The translations under genes were made by a program, and so were the position numbers. DNA of 64,000 nucleotides. Source: Casuarina equisetifolia. Lineage: Eukaryota > Streptophyta > Magnoliopsida > Fagales > Casuarinaceae. This document shows positions 22,294 to 36,346 of this stretch, piece after piece. Positions within the stretch are counted from its first letter, which is position 1, and the number at the start of each line of letters is the position of its first letter. The notes under the pieces are model-generated. The model was not told the origin of the DNA. It searched no databases and saw only the letters and a program-made list of their open reading frames with translations. The stretch is from positions 8,727,931 to 8,791,930 of the forward strand of contig CM052357.1 in the NCBI GenBank assembly GCA_028551475.1, given 5' to 3'.

Positions 22294-25200
22294 GCTGGGT
22301 AACGGTTGGGAAAATAATAGGTGCGTGCTAGGGCCATGATGGGTTGGCTTTGATTGGGATGGGCACGTTCCGCACGCGAGCAAAGCTAGGTAGAGGTGGT
22401 GGCATTAGGTTGAAGCGTCCAAGCTCGTGGCAGCCGCCGCGCTATGGTTAACGTTGGAAGGCGGTGAAATCTAGAATTACCCATTTGTCTTCTTACAATG
22501 ATTGTCCAAGTAGTGAAGGAATTAAATAATGTTAAAAGTAATTGTCTATTTACATATTTAATGCTGCAACTTAGTTTGAAAATAACATGCCAATGTCACT
22601 ACTAGCTGTTACGTTCTACGTCTACGGTCGCTGATGATGACTTTGACATTTCCTTTTTCATGATCTTCTGTTACAACGTGTCTTCCTTTTTTCTTTATCT
22701 TCTAAGGCAAGCTTCTCAATGCTTTTTTTTCCCTATAGTACTTCTTCAAATCATGAATGTTGGTGTCACATAATGATCGTACAGTTCTTTGGAATCCCTT
22801 TGTCACCGATCTCTCTTGCATGCCCATGATTGCACGAGTACCTTTAATTTTCTGTGGGGGACAGGACATGGGTGCAATTCATTTCATTTATTCTAATAAC
22901 TTACAAAGGACATAAACCATAGAGCAAGAAGAAGAAAACAAAGAATTGAGATTTTTTTTATATGTTTATTTGTAAGATTTTACAACATTTAAATCTGGTT
23001 GGAAGACTTCTTACTCTTGACTCTGAGTGCATGTTCATGGTTTTGGCCGCTACTGCACTACTAAAGCTTTGAGTGGGTTAGAAAATGGTGTCGGAGGACA
23101 CTTAGTTTTGAAGAAAGGGAAGTGAGTAGGACCACTTCCTTGATAAGGTTAGGAGAATAGGCTCGTCATCCATAGACTAAGCATCCATTTAAAACATTTT
23201 TTCTAAGAAAAACATAGACTAAGAACTGTGAAGAAAGGAGGTAACTTAAAAAAGAGGGTTTGGTTAGTGATGATAAAATACGGATATAGGATGATGGGGA
23301 TTGAAACCATGGTTGAATAAGAACAAAAGAAGCTGGTGAGGAAATGAGTCAGCACATGCCTGTGATTTGGAAACTAAAGCGTTTTCCATGCCATCTGGAA
23401 TCTTTACTCACCGCCCATTATTAAACTAAGGAGAAAGGAGTGGTTGCAAAGTGCTGCCCTTGCTTTCAAACTTCCACCAGGCGGCGTTTGGTGGCCTTGT
23501 TTCTCGTCAGCTTCCATAGTGCTCATTGCTTTTGCTACTTGACTGATCTGAGGTCTACCAAGTTATGTCTAAAAACATATTGTACTTTAAATTTTGATAC
23601 GGTTTAAATTTATTTGAAATTTAATTTAAGAATAAATTGTCTTTTTTTTTTTTTTTTGGGTATAACTCAATATATGTTGAACCAAAATGTTGGCCAGTAA
23701 TGCATTTTTATTTACGGTGGTCTTGTCAGGCCATCATAGATTACATCAAGTGAAGAGATCGTCAGGAGTAACATTAAGTGTACTCATCCACATTTCGATC
23801 ATACGAATGTGTTGGGAACTTATTGGCTGGAAGGTCAGACTTTTATTCCGAGCTTAGCAACCAGAAACTCAAACCTAGACGCTCAATTTACAATAATGTG
23901 AGCAAGATTTTAACGTATTTGTTGACCTTCCAGGAGCCGACTTGAGTGGTCACAATCACGGTAAAAGTTTCAAAGGTTATCCTCTAAGTAACTCTTGATA
24001 TTTATAGCTTTTGGTAGAGCCCTAACACGAGGCTGGCACTTTGAAAAGCAAGTCTGTCTTTGGTTCTTTACTATCGAGCTATGTTCACTTTTGGGCTGTA
24101 ACTTCATTCACCATGTTTACTTTCATGTTCTTGCTGTAAAGAAATAAAAAGCTCTACATATTTTGAATAAGGAGGTCAAATTCTTTTTTCTTTTTTCTTT
24201 TTTCTTTTTCCTTTTTTCTTTTTTTGATTTCAACTAGACCTTTGTCAATTTTTTGCATAATTATTTAATGATATGTTATGTCAGATCAGTAAATTAAAAT
24301 ATATAGGAATTTTTTTTGAGAAAGATAGTCAACCACTTTAATTAGCAATAAGACTATTTCACGGAATGAAGATGGTGACCCATGGTGCATTGAGGAAGGT
24401 TGTTGCTCATAGTTATTGGGTGAGAGAGACCTCTATTTATAAGAGAGTAGTTGATCATCTTTTCCTTAGTTATTTTTATTTAAACATATTTGTATCCAAA
24501 ATAATTATTTCATGTCTTATTATGTCTCTAAGGAAGGTAATATACAGTAAATTGCCTTATTTCAAAACAAAAGTAAATAAATTGAAATTACATGAAATAT
24601 TTACGAATTAAATTCAATTTATCCTAACTTTTAGTGCCTAAGGCCTTGGCCTACACAAAAGCTGAGAGAATCAGTTAAAAATGAAGGAAGAAAGAAAGCT
24701 AGTGCCTTTTGTATTATCCAACAGCAAGAAACTCTCTCTCCCTCTCAAAGCGATTGGACAGTACAAGAATCGGTTCTCCTCTTTTGCACCCTTTTCTCTT
24801 TAAAGCTTAGGCATCTGTAAACCATGCTCCCCCTATTTTTGCAACTCAAATGCACTTTTCCCTTGATGCCATGTTCCGTGATTCTTCTTTCACTGCACTG
24901 CAAGAAACTTCCAACAAATTCTTTGCAGAAATTGACTAAGTGGCGTGTATCTACCAGCCCATCGATTCTATAAGTTTGAGCAACTTGATCGTTACAATGA
25001 TTACTTCCTTTTGTAAAATTTATTTGTACGAAAATTGGATACTTTTGTATGTAAGAAGTACAGCATATTACTATCTTGATAATGTGAGATAATACACTCT
25101 TTTTTTTCCTACAAAAACCCATTCAAATTCATGAACAAAGGAGTATCTCATTTAAAAACTAAAATTTGATACTATGTCAAGAGCTTACTTTCTCATTTAT

Positions 25201-26178
25201 AATTAACATATAAAATAGATAAATATCCTTATTTATAAAGAATACAACATTAGATTTCAAGGCTACTAGATTATTGACCTCAACAATTAATGGTCCTTGT
25301 ATACACCAAAATCTTAAAAATTAGTTGGTGGCTTGATGTAAAAGGAAGATTTAAAGATGCATAAAGATTAGATAGAATGCATGTTTAAAAGTATAACTTT
25401 GATACCAAGTCAAAAGTAAGAAAAAAAAAAGTATCATGCATAACTTTGATTCACACATAAAAGTGTAACCTTAATATGATAGTTATTTGTCCACATAAAA
25501 ATTTGGTTATCATTTTGAGATACAAAATTGAAAAAAAAATTTAAAAACATATGAAACTTGAACGCTAAAATCATCATTTCAAAAACCTATATAGTAAAAC
25601 TAGGAACTTTAAAACTTAAATTATACCTAAGTCATTGATGCTAGAAATACAATAAGGTTTATATGACATGTTTTAGATGACAGTTGTTTCATGTATCATA
25701 TAGTATCCTATAACATTTTAACATTTGAAGAACCTAGCACGTTGTAACACATGGGTGTAGTGTCTACTAGGGCCACAGGCTTTGGCAGAGTTGGGTTGAG
25801 CTGGATAGGAAGCCCAACCTGATTGGGTTTCACGTTCAAAAATAAAGCAACCTCTACCAGACGATTCGGGTCGGACCGGGGGGCTCGGACTAGTCCATGG
25901 TTCCAATGGGCTGGCTCGCAGTAGTACAGCCAATTGACAACCATTTGCTTGTAATTAACGCCGTCTCGTTGGGAACACGTTGAAAGTTGGTTCCGAGGTT
26001 CAACTCCTGGAACAACCACCAAACGGCCAAACCAAAAATCCCCAGCGCGCGGACCAATTTCCGAAGCAAAGCGCAGAACTCCTACGATCTTTCCCGCATT
26101 GTCACAGCTTCTTCATCTTTGGCTAGCCTGAGGTTCGTGTGATCTTGCTGTCGGGCTCCTTTGATTGGAACGGTGATT
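22294..26178. other. intergenic stretch between the protease and TT9
   Basis: No gene recognised. It contains a poly-pyrimidine microsatellite (24181-24225) and AT-rich sequence. The last 450 bases before 26179 are richer in G and C and should hold the TT9 promoter and leader; no clear TATA box was seen there. Confidence 0.6.
24181..24225 (+). repeat. (TTTTTTC)n-type microsatellite
   Basis: Repeated T6C units with slight variation over about 45 bases. Confidence 0.8.
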
Positions 26179-29100
26179 ATGTGGCGCTCCTTCTGGCGGT
26201 CCCTTGACCGCTTTTCGCTCCAGCATTTCAAGTAAGTTCCCTCTGACTTATCATCACTAGCTGGGTTTGGTGTTCCCACGCCTTTGTGCCCTGATTCACA
26301 TGCTTTCTGATTTCAATTTCAAGAAATTCTTATGCTTGAAATGTGTGTGGAGCTTTTCTGATCCTATGGTTAATGTAGATATGTAATTGATGAGCTGCGA
26401 AGGATCAATGTTGTGGATTCTCGGAACAGGGTAATTTGAACTTAGATTATGATATAATCGATGAGCCTTGTCCGTTTCTATTTGCTCATCCTCGCTTTGA
26501 TCCGTTCCTTCAGGATTTGGTTATAGATCTACTGCAGTCTATAGTGGAGATAGTTACCTATGGCGACAGACAAGATCCAATGATATTTGAGTATGAATTC
26601 ACCTTCTCATAATGTTATTTCCGTGAAGTCTATGTTTCTCGTTTCTAGATGACATTTTAATGACTACTCATAAATTATGGCAGATGTTTCATGGAATACC
26701 AAGTTCTAGCAGAGTTTGTTCGTGTACTAAAAATCAGCAGAAATTCGAGGATCGAGGCGCCGTTACTGCAGTATCTCAGTATAATGATTCAGAATATGGA
26801 CAGGGAACAGGCAGTTTGTAAGCTTCGATTGCCATTAGTGTACATGCAGAAACTTAAATAGAATTATTATGTTCTTTGTTTCTCTATCATTCTTTGCCTA
26901 TCTGCGACGTGCATTTTGGTTTGGGGAGGGGGAGTATCCAAAGCTATGATCACATTGGAGATGGACTTTCATTTTCATAAGTAACAAGTCTTAACCTTTT
27001 ATTCTGCGTATAGACCAATGCTTGGACGATTTTGTGATGCATTTGATGCTTTTCTGATGCAGACTATTGTTTTAGCAATGATTATGTTAACAGCATCATC
27101 ACACATCCGTACAATTTTGATGTGGGAGATGTAGCTCCATATTACGTATCCTTTCTAAGGTTTTGGTCTCCCTCTGGCTCTCTCTGTCAATCTCTCTGAT
27201 TTTCTATCTTTGTTTGGTTGAAATACCTGAGCTATTTGGCTTTATTCCTGTTTCCTCATCGGGTTGCTTGTTTGAAGTGTTCTTCCCTTCTCCCCCTTCT
27301 CCCAACTTACTGGCCTTATTTGGTTCTTTTTTCGAATCAGGGCAGTGAGCAGCAAAGTAAACAAAGACACACTTTGTCTTCTCGTAAAGGTTCATGGGGT
27401 GAGTTAAAGCATACGCTTCTCGGATATGATGTCATTATGATGGTGCATCATTTACATGGTTGTGATGTGAATGGTTGCTTAAAAGCTTATCCTGTATATA
27501 GTTTGGTGATGTATGAGAAAAAGCAACTACCTTGTACAAAGTATCTGGGGTAATACTTTTTAAGGATAGAAAAAATGATGTCTTCGGTTTAATGATGAAG
27601 TTTGTCATGCTAGAACCAACCTTTTTGGTGTGCCTTGAGTTCCCTGATTTTCTTTCTTTGTTCTATGAGTGGTTGGTTCATGTTCAGCCATTGTGTGTTT
27701 GCGTTAATTCAGCTACAGACGTGCATATCCTCGCTTTCCTTGCAATCATGCAATGGCATTCTTGGCTTACTGGCACAATATCCCTTATGTTCATCATCTG
27801 TGCCAGGTTAACGTTTCTTATTAGGGGATGCTGACAACCAACAATGTTCAAATGATTGATCAGTATGTTCTGATAGACCTTGGTCTCTATGTTGAATTAA
27901 CTTATGGGAACTGAAACATATAGTAGTTTAAAATTATTTCTTCATGTTTTTGCATTCATGCTTCCAGAACGATTTCTTTGTTGTATTTATTTGGTTGAGA
28001 TTCAGTGATTGCTGCTATTTTGATCGATATTCTTCTCATATTTTATGGAATCATGTGTCCTGATTGCAGGATTCTGCTGTTTCATTTCCTCTGTACAATG
28101 AGGCTCTTAAATTTGCCCAGCATGGGGAGAAGATGATTCAGACTGCTATACGTGCATTAACTCTCAACATATACAATGGTATCGTGCTGTTATCTTTTTT
28201 AATCTTTTGCAAGTAGAAGATAATTGTTAAATGTTACATGTAAAGTACATTTTTGGTATCTTGCAACAGTATCCTTTTGGTTATGCAGTGTGTGATGATA
28301 TGGTCTATCAATTTATTACAACTCCTCCAGTCTCAAACTACTTCTCAGACTTGGTTTGTCAATTAAGACTCCAATGCTTTCATCTAGACAACCTTCTCCA
28401 TCCTAAAGAGTATGTTTCTTGATTGTAAGGAGAATTTTTTCATTTCATAAATTTTACTTTGGCTCAGTTATGAGAAACTATTTGAGGCAAAAAAGTGTTT
28501 GCCATATATGCAGGGAAACATCCACTGGTGAGAAGAGAGATGAACTAATTCTAGAAACTGATAAAATTTTGGACGATCTATACTACTTGAAAGACATTCT
28601 AAGTGTCGGCGAGTTTTGTTTGAGCAGATTAATAACGCAAAATCTTTTCAGCTTACTTGTCTTTCCCATGTTGCTTCCTTTTCTAAAGTTAAGGCAGATT
28701 GATGTGAGTTTTTCTCCTCCTTCTCTCTTTATTCATTCACTGTTCTTCTATACAATGTGTTGATTCAGCATTCTTTTTCATATTTTCTCCAGGTCTCAAA
28801 TATATCAGCAGTCACTTCTCTGTACATTGTTTCTCGTCTTCTTCAAGTTATAGGTGGAAAGAGCATGATAAATGCTGTGGCTGGTGTTGTCTTATATCCT
28901 TATATGACATCAAGTCTCAGAGATGCTTCTGTTGGAGATACAGTTGATGGCAGTTGTGATGTTAAGTCTTTTATTGACCATTTGAATCATATGGAAAAAA
29001 TGGTATGTCCTGGTCCAGAGTCTGAAGGAGCAGAAAACATTGAGAGCAGCTATTTGTTTGGACACTTGGCAGAACACATATCATCCACTTCACAATTCGT

Positions 29101-32100
29101 TAGTGATTCCCAGAATGATATCTGTACACAAAGGTGGGTCGTTGATGATAATCAATCTTCGGTATTCAATTTAGTGACTCCATATACTATGGAAATCTTC
29201 AAATTGAACAGCCTTCTTTCTCTTTTCTGATCATTGACTTTTCTCCTCTTCTTTCCTTTGTTCTTCTTGTGATATTCCTTGATTAATAAAAGAGTCGTTA
29301 TTACTCGTGGAAATAAAAACAGGTGTAATTAGTTGGTTTTTCTCAAGATTTGATCAATGTTTCTGACATGCAAGTTTACGTTACTGCTTGAAACCTGAAT
29401 GTTAGCTATAATTTTTTAGAGGTCTGAATAGTAGGCTGCCTTCCGTTTTTATTTATATGTTGATTTTCTTTCCAAAATAAAGAACGTGAGAGTGATGGTG
29501 AAGACACCTAGAGGGCATTGCACAGATATTTGGCTTATTATTTCCTAAGATTGTGGTCTCCTGAGTGCCATGCAATATCAATGGTTGAGCATGAAAGTTA
29601 ATTAATTATGATCATTTAAATCGCTAATTTTATTAGTAACACCGAATATGGAATTTGAAGCAATGTATAATAGTATTCATAGCTTGTATTATTATAAATA
29701 GCATTCGTAGAATTCCTAGTAATGTGAGAATCACAATATACGTTTACAGATATAATGAAAGCTTCTAATAGTGCAGGAGTGGAATACTTGCATGTGTTTT
29801 TCCTGAGAATGATCAGAGTCTACTGCTAGCATCTCTGTTTTTACTGCTTATTTTAGCAGAAAGTAACGGTATTGTTTTCTGACTTTGGAATGTACCTATC
29901 TCTCTGGCTTTTGCTGTTTCTACCTCTTCTTTTGGTGTCTGGGTGTTGTTCATTTTTTTTCATTTGTTGGTGTCTGCAGATCTTGATCATTTCCTAGCTT
30001 CATTGATTGGATTAAGTGGAACACAGGATATGATGGTAAATATCGTTACAATATCCTGGATCAATTTTATTCTTTATCTAAGCATGTGCTTGCAATCAGT
30101 GTTTCTTTGTCATGACTGCTGATGGAATTTGCTACTTCTGTTATCATCTTCCACTATGCTGTTTCTTCCCCTATAACACTATGAAGAGTAAATAATACCT
30201 CTCCTTGTGAAGGATATGAATTTTGACTAACCTGTTCCTTTAAATGCTTACATTAATTGGATGTAGAATTCGCTGCATGAAAATTTTATTTATTTGTTTA
30301 TTACTATTATTAATTTTTATTTTCTTATGGATGATAAGATGCTTATGGGATGATTTAGATCCTTTATCCTTTGATTTGTTTGACGCTTTGCATAAAAATC
30401 TTGCTGGTTAGTTTTGCCTTTATTTTTAAAAGCATTGTGAAGATTGATCACCAGGTCATCCGCCTCCTATCTTAAGCTTAACACACAAGCTTCTACTTTT
30501 ATTTGCATTTTAAAACATATACCCAATACCTTCTTTGGTTTTTTTTTTTTTTTCCTTTCTTGTTATGGAAAATATAATTGATTTCTTATGAGTTTAATTT
30601 AACATGGTTGTGCTTTCAGTCGCAGGTTCATGACTTATCAGCTTCACAGTTAGTGGATGGAAGTATCTTCACGAAATTTATGCCACAGGTATATCAATAA
30701 TGTGAAAGTTACTCTGTTAATTTTAAAATTTTGGATTAGAAACGTAATCCCCTTCATTAGTTTTTAGATTGTCAACTGGAAGATGTTAATTAAACTCTAA
30801 AAAATTGTCATTTCGAGTGTCCTGGTTAAGCATGTCTTTCAATCAATTGATCTTTCTCAATTCCAATTGCTTTTTTTTTCCCCTCTTTTGCTGCAGATCT
30901 TTAATGCACTGTTGACCATTTTAGCAAGCCAACCACCGTTATCTTCGCTGGTACAATGGCATACAGGGTGGTTCTTGCATAAGCTACTGAATTATCAAGA
31001 GAACAGTCTCAATGATCTGAATTTTCACCTATTCAACGTAAGAATTCTATTGAGCTGGTATGCATTATGTGGATAATACGTTTACTACTCACTGACAGCA
31101 TGACCAAAGTTTCTTCTGGTTCTGATATTTGATGAAGTGTTGCTTTTGAAGCTTGAACATAGAGTGAAGTGGATTATCATTTGTGCGTTAGAATTTTGTG
31201 TCATTGGGATCTATGGATCTCTCCCTATCTTCAGAATTGCCTAGTCTGTTTACTATAGTTGCATATTCCTTTCGCAGATGTACTTTAAGCATTCTTACTG
31301 CAAAATGATCAGCTAGGAATCACAGTAGGTCCTCTTCCCTTGGTGTCAATCACAGGAATTAGTCATATCTGAAGGAGAAACCAAACCATTTACTCAATAC
31401 TGAGAATTCATTTAAGAAACTTCATTTTTGTTCCCCAAACTTTCTAGATTTCTATATTTTCTAGTTTCCATTGACAGTTCTATATTTTCTAGTTTCCATT
31501 GACAGACTTCATATGAGCAGTCCCGTGAACACCTTCGGAAAGAACTTGACGGATGCTGGTTTGATTATATCCCAGATACTTTTAGAAGTGAATGGCCAAG
31601 ATGTAAAGCGGGTACATAACTTTATTTTTTCCTGGTTGTAACTGAATTACTTAAGAGGTTTTAAGGCATAAAGCTTAAGAGAATTAGCAAATATGCTGCG
31701 TTAGGAAATTCTGGTAGTTAACCCTTCTGCTTGGTACACCCAAGATTCAAGTCTAATGAAAAATAGTAAGAAATACTTTTAATGGATAAACAGTTTACGT
31801 GCAATTAATTTCATCTATATCAATGTTGCATACAGCTCTTATGGAAACATCTCAAAATAAAGATCCCTTTTTCGTATTGGAGCTTGCTGCCTGCCAACAA
31901 AAGACTAATGGTATGTATTTCTCATATTAATGAAGGTTTGAGATTTTGTTAATTGGATTAGATTATTTCCTTTAGAACAGTTTTTTCTTTCTTGGAGGCT
32001 AAACAAGTATTATTTGTAATTTACAGCTGACAACAGTACTCTTTCAGCTTGGCAAAGGATGGTAGAAGCTGTGAAGGTTTTTATACTGAACTCTTATTAA

Positions 32101-34347
32101 GCTTTATTCGGTTGAACATTACTTATTATTGTTGATCACTGTTAAACGTGAATATGGTTTGCATCCCGGGACAGCTGCAGTCTGAACCATATTTTGATTT
32201 TGAGTTCATTATTGCCTTGTTATTTAAATATTTTAGGCGTATGTGAGACACAAAGAGTGATAATCCTAGTACCAAAGAGAATTTTTTGGCTAGCTAAAAG
32301 GATACAATTAGAGTGTAAGAGATACTCTTGATTTGTAATCTCTGACATCTTACATATCATAATGAACCTTTTTTACCCTCTTTATTTAAGTTTCTGGAAG
32401 CTTAATCACTTAGATTCTGTGGTGCTATGTGTTGCTTGTTTTTTGGTTAGTTTATCTATATGCAAATCAAATTTTGTGTCCTGCTGTGCATTTCACTTTC
32501 AATGTTGCTTCCTCGAAGGTTTGTAACCTGGCAAGAAATGTTGAACTTTGAGTGTCCACAGCGTTCAGGTGATTTGTTGATGCAAGAGACCATGGAAAAT
32601 GCCGACCAAATATTTTGATTTTCTTTCGCTCAATGCTCCCCAAGGACATTGTCTGTTGCTTTTTTTATGATCCCATAGATTTATACAACTCTATCAAACG
32701 CCATGGTAGACTTTGTATTAGGTTACATGTTCCACGCAATATCTTTGTTATTTCCTCCCTGCATATTTCAAATGATTTGAACTTGTAAGTGATTTAGCAT
32801 GCTTCAGCCTGTGCTTATGTTACCCGTTCTTTTTTTATGATCTGACGTTCTATCTCATATTTATTGGCTACCATATTTTGAGTTTCTCATGTTAAATTCA
32901 ATTTTTCGTTTTTCATGAATCCATTTCCGTTGTTTACCGTTCATTCCTTATTTAAGTTTGCTGGGGTGTGGAAGATCTCATAGTAATTATTTTGTTAGGT
33001 ATTCATTCTCCATTTTCAGCTTAAGGTAGTAATTGCCAAAGGAGATTTGCCTGAAAACCCCCTGCTGAACATAGCTAGTGCAACTGCTGAATCTGGAAAA
33101 AGTCATGCCTCGGAAATCTCATCTGCAAGCTTTGGGTCTGATGTTTCTTTAGGTTCGATAACATTCCAGGAAACTTCAGTTGCTGTCTAAAATGTTATGG
33201 AACAATGTGTTTTCTTTTCTCTAATTCTCTTCTGGTTTTGCAGGCTCTGGAATCCCTTGCAGTATAGCATTTTCCAATGCGGGAATCAGGGATATCTACC
33301 TGATCCCAGTGGCAAGGGGAATGACTGGAAAATTGCTTCTCACCGAAAAACATCCCTTCCGCAGTCAAAGAGGAGTTGTTATTGCTATTGCTCCATTGGC
33401 CGGCTTGAGTGTAAGTAGCAGTTTTCATAGAATTAGGTCAACATTCAAAACATATCTTGATGATGGTGTGACAAGTTGATGAAATTTCAACGTGAAAGAC
33501 AGAAGAAAAAAAAAGGAAAAAGAAAGAAGGGAAAATTGGGGCTTATAACTTGGACCTTTCTTGGCCTGCTTTTGGAGATACTTGTTGGAAATCTCTAAAT
33601 GCGAAACTGTTATCAAAGAGATTTATAATTGGAGCTCTTGATTGTCTTGCAATGTGCAATGCCAGTGTTCAATTTTTAGTAACTGAGTTGGACTACATAA
33701 AATTTACATAGTTTACAGCCAGGTAATTGTCTTTGGAAGAAAGAACAATAGTCTATATTCGCACCAGTTACAAAAACTCCAAGTCTAAAGTTGTAGTTGA
33801 AAAGGAAAATGATTAGACCTAGGGCAAGACTCAAATTTCTGCCAATATGAAGATAGTGATTCAGGTAGAGAAATGAGAAGGTATGGTGATAGAAGTGCAA
33901 AGAATTTACTATATTTGATGCATTTTATCTTTTAATTTATCAATTATGGCGGAAGTTTGCGTGGGGAATCTTACTGAAGATGTCAGGGAGCTACTTTAAG
34001 TCTTTTGATTCTCTTATATATGTAGATATGTGAGTTTTGATAATGCATAGGTAACAGTTCCTCACTTAATACAGCCAAAGATAGACAAGGACCATCCCTC
34101 ATGGTTGCATCTTCGGATAAGAGAGTTTGACCCAAGATTTGACAGGAATAAAGCTAGAGGCAACCACTTGCAGATACCCAATAACGTTACAGATGGAAGA
34201 TGGACTGTTGGTTTTCCAAGTGCGAGAGCTTGTGAGGTGGCTCGGTTATTAATTCTTGAGGAAACTTGTAAACAGAGATCCTTTGTTGAAAGCATAATTG
34301 CTCCGCTAGTCCAGGACACTTATATTGGGAATTTATCAGATAATTAA
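26179..34347 (+). CDS. TT9: TRANSPARENT TESTA 9 / GFS9, CLEC16A-like FPL-domain protein (20 exons)
   Basis: Known role: a peripheral membrane protein of the Golgi region needed for vacuolar protein sorting and flavonoid deposition in seed coats. Exons: 26179-26231, 26379-26430, 26514-26590, 26684-26817, 27063-27159, 27341-27398, 28070-28178, 28289-28409, 28514-28703, 28793-29133, 29777-29868, 29980-30035, 30620-30688, 30897-31037, 31506-31611, 31836-31910, 32027-32076, 33020-33152, 33244-33410, 34051-34347. All introns are GT-AG and phases close to 805 residues plus stop. The N-terminus is MWRSFWRSLDRFSLQHFK. The FPL domain (about residues 36-193) includes LLQSIVEIVTYGD, PLLQYLSIMIQNMD and SFPLYNEALKF. 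Further conserved blocks are ELILETDKILDDLYYLKD and SLYIVSRLLQVIGGKSMIN; the end includes WLHLRIREFDPRF. Arabidopsis TT9 is of similar length. The models of exons 10, 17 and 18, which lie in the less conserved half, are the least certain. Confidence 0.93.
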
Positions 34348-35616
34348 GCTGAGCGAAGCTTTGGTACAAGGTGTTTGGAGGTTAGCTTACGACTTACCGA
34401 TATTGTTCTTTCTTTTCTCTGTCTCTCACAAATTTTGTTATTGTAACATAGCTAGGGTGTCTCTGCATGGTAGTGTTTATAATAGATCCCCAAAGTGGAC
34501 TTTTATCAACGTGGGCCTACTTCCATTGTATTGTATCATATTTGTAAGCAAATTGTAGTCAATGTCAATGCAATAATAGACTTAACAGTATTGTGCCCTA
34601 GTAAATTTCTAGGGAATAAGAGAGTGGAACACATTTTTTTTCCTGCATGAAACCTCGTGGCTTGGACTGCTGTGAATTGATTCCGGAAATTGATAACTTC
34701 TGTCTATAGTTCCTCGGGGACATTTGGCCACTGCTAATGCCTCTCTTTCTGTGATTAAATTTTCTCTCCTTCCTCCTAATATTGCCTTCTATTTTTCTGT
34801 TGTTTGGTTTCTTCTTTCATACTTCGTGCTCGTAGAGGAGGTCAAACTGATCATCTCTCGAGTATCGTCAGTAAAAGAGTATTATAGGAAGTCATTTCTC
34901 TTACAGATGAGTGATAGAAAAACCATACACTCTCGTAGGATAGGAAGCTAATGATAATAACCAATTCGTACATGTATACATTTTGTATTTTGGGATAGGA
35001 ATTTAGATATGGTGTTAGAATGAATACGTTGCTGTAACATTACAGAAGTATCCTGTTTGAACTTGTCCGGAGGATGCATACAAGATTTTGTGTCGGAAGG
35101 GAAATTCTTGAACAGTTCACTCATCATCAAGGTAGAAAAGCCGAGAGCTAGCAACCTGGTCAAGAATGTTGGTAGGATTCCAATCTTAAAACCAGTGCTT
35201 TTTTCCGAATATAGATGCCCAAAACCAGCGAACCCATGTGTCCGTGCTGCAATGATACCTGAGAGGCTCCTTTCTAGGCAGTAAGTAGGGCAGCAGCATT
35301 CCTTTTCCATTAAGTGTTCTAGCTAAGCCAACCACGGAAAGCACGGAGACAAACACTCGCAATTTGCTGTGGAGAATACGAGCTAAGAATTTCCCTCATC
35401 ATCACATGATGCCGGCCGCCAGGTCTAAAACAAAACTAGTTTGTTTGGTTCATAGTGGATAGTGAACATAAAATAGTGAAAACTTTTAGGAAAAGGGATG
35501 TGGTACTGGTACGTAATTCCATAACCTTTTCATTTACAAGGCTGTCATGTCAAAATTAGAGCTACTTTTTCCTCCCATTGCAAACTTTAAAGTCTGGCAG
35601 GCCAGCACAATGGTGT

Positions 35617-35620
<4 letters not shown>

Positions 35621-35657
<37 letters not shown>
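35621..35657 (+). repeat. (TC)18 microsatellite
   Basis: A pure dinucleotide run in intergenic DNA. Confidence 0.9.
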
Positions 35658-35663
<6 letters not shown>

Positions 35664-36283
35664 TGTGTAAGTTTTGTTCCCTCTCTTGAAGATTTGCTTT
35701 CACCCACATGGCCACGTATAGGCAAAGATGCTTATTTGAAGCTTAAAAGCATAAAAATGAGCAGCCCTTTTGAGTAGATAATGCCATATTTTACTTTTAA
35801 TATCACTTTATGAGAGAGTGCTTTACTTTAAGCAAAAGCTATTGAGATATAATTTAATAAGACTCAGTTATTGCTACTTCTTTATTTCACGTCATCTTGA
35901 TCAGTAATCAGGTATAATTGGCCATTTTTTTTTACTGATTTTATACTTGAGTCTGACTAATAAAAATACTTGGGATTTACCAATATATTTACCACAGTAT
36001 ATTCTTGTATTTAGATATTCATATAGCTAATTATATATATCTTATTTAACTTCAGCAAAAAATGAATAATATCAATGGGAGATGTCCCCATACGTTTTCC
36101 ATACCAAGTTGTTCGAGCTCAAACTCTAATGCCGTATGTTTCCGTGAAAAACAAAGGTTCTGATGCTGAAACGAGAAAAGGAGAACTCTTTTACTTTGGT
36201 ACAAATTTAGCAGCAGCAAACAGGGATCGCTTTTGCCATCGATATCTTTATCTGGACGTAGTTGATTAACCGTTATTGGTGAT

Positions 36284-36308
36284 CACACACACACACACAG
36301 ACCACACA

Positions 36309-36346
<38 letters not shown>
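36284..36346 (+). repeat. compound (CA)n-(CA)n-(GA)n microsatellite
   Basis: A CA run of about 16 bases, a short break, a second CA run of about 24 bases, then a GA run of about 20 bases that joins it directly. Confidence 0.9.

Noticed and set aside
25987-26012. tRNA-like T-arm (GAGGTTCAACTCCTGGAAC)
   Set aside because: No cloverleaf, anticodon arm or acceptor pairing could be found around it.
25708-26022. 104-codon minus-strand frame before TT9
   Set aside because: Probably promoter or leader sequence of TT9; no domain seen.
27532-27834. Possible extra TT9 exon between exons 6 and 7
   Set aside because: Joining 27398 directly to 28070 keeps phase and gives the conserved VKVHG-DSAVSFPLYNEALKF run; the open frame lies in the intron.
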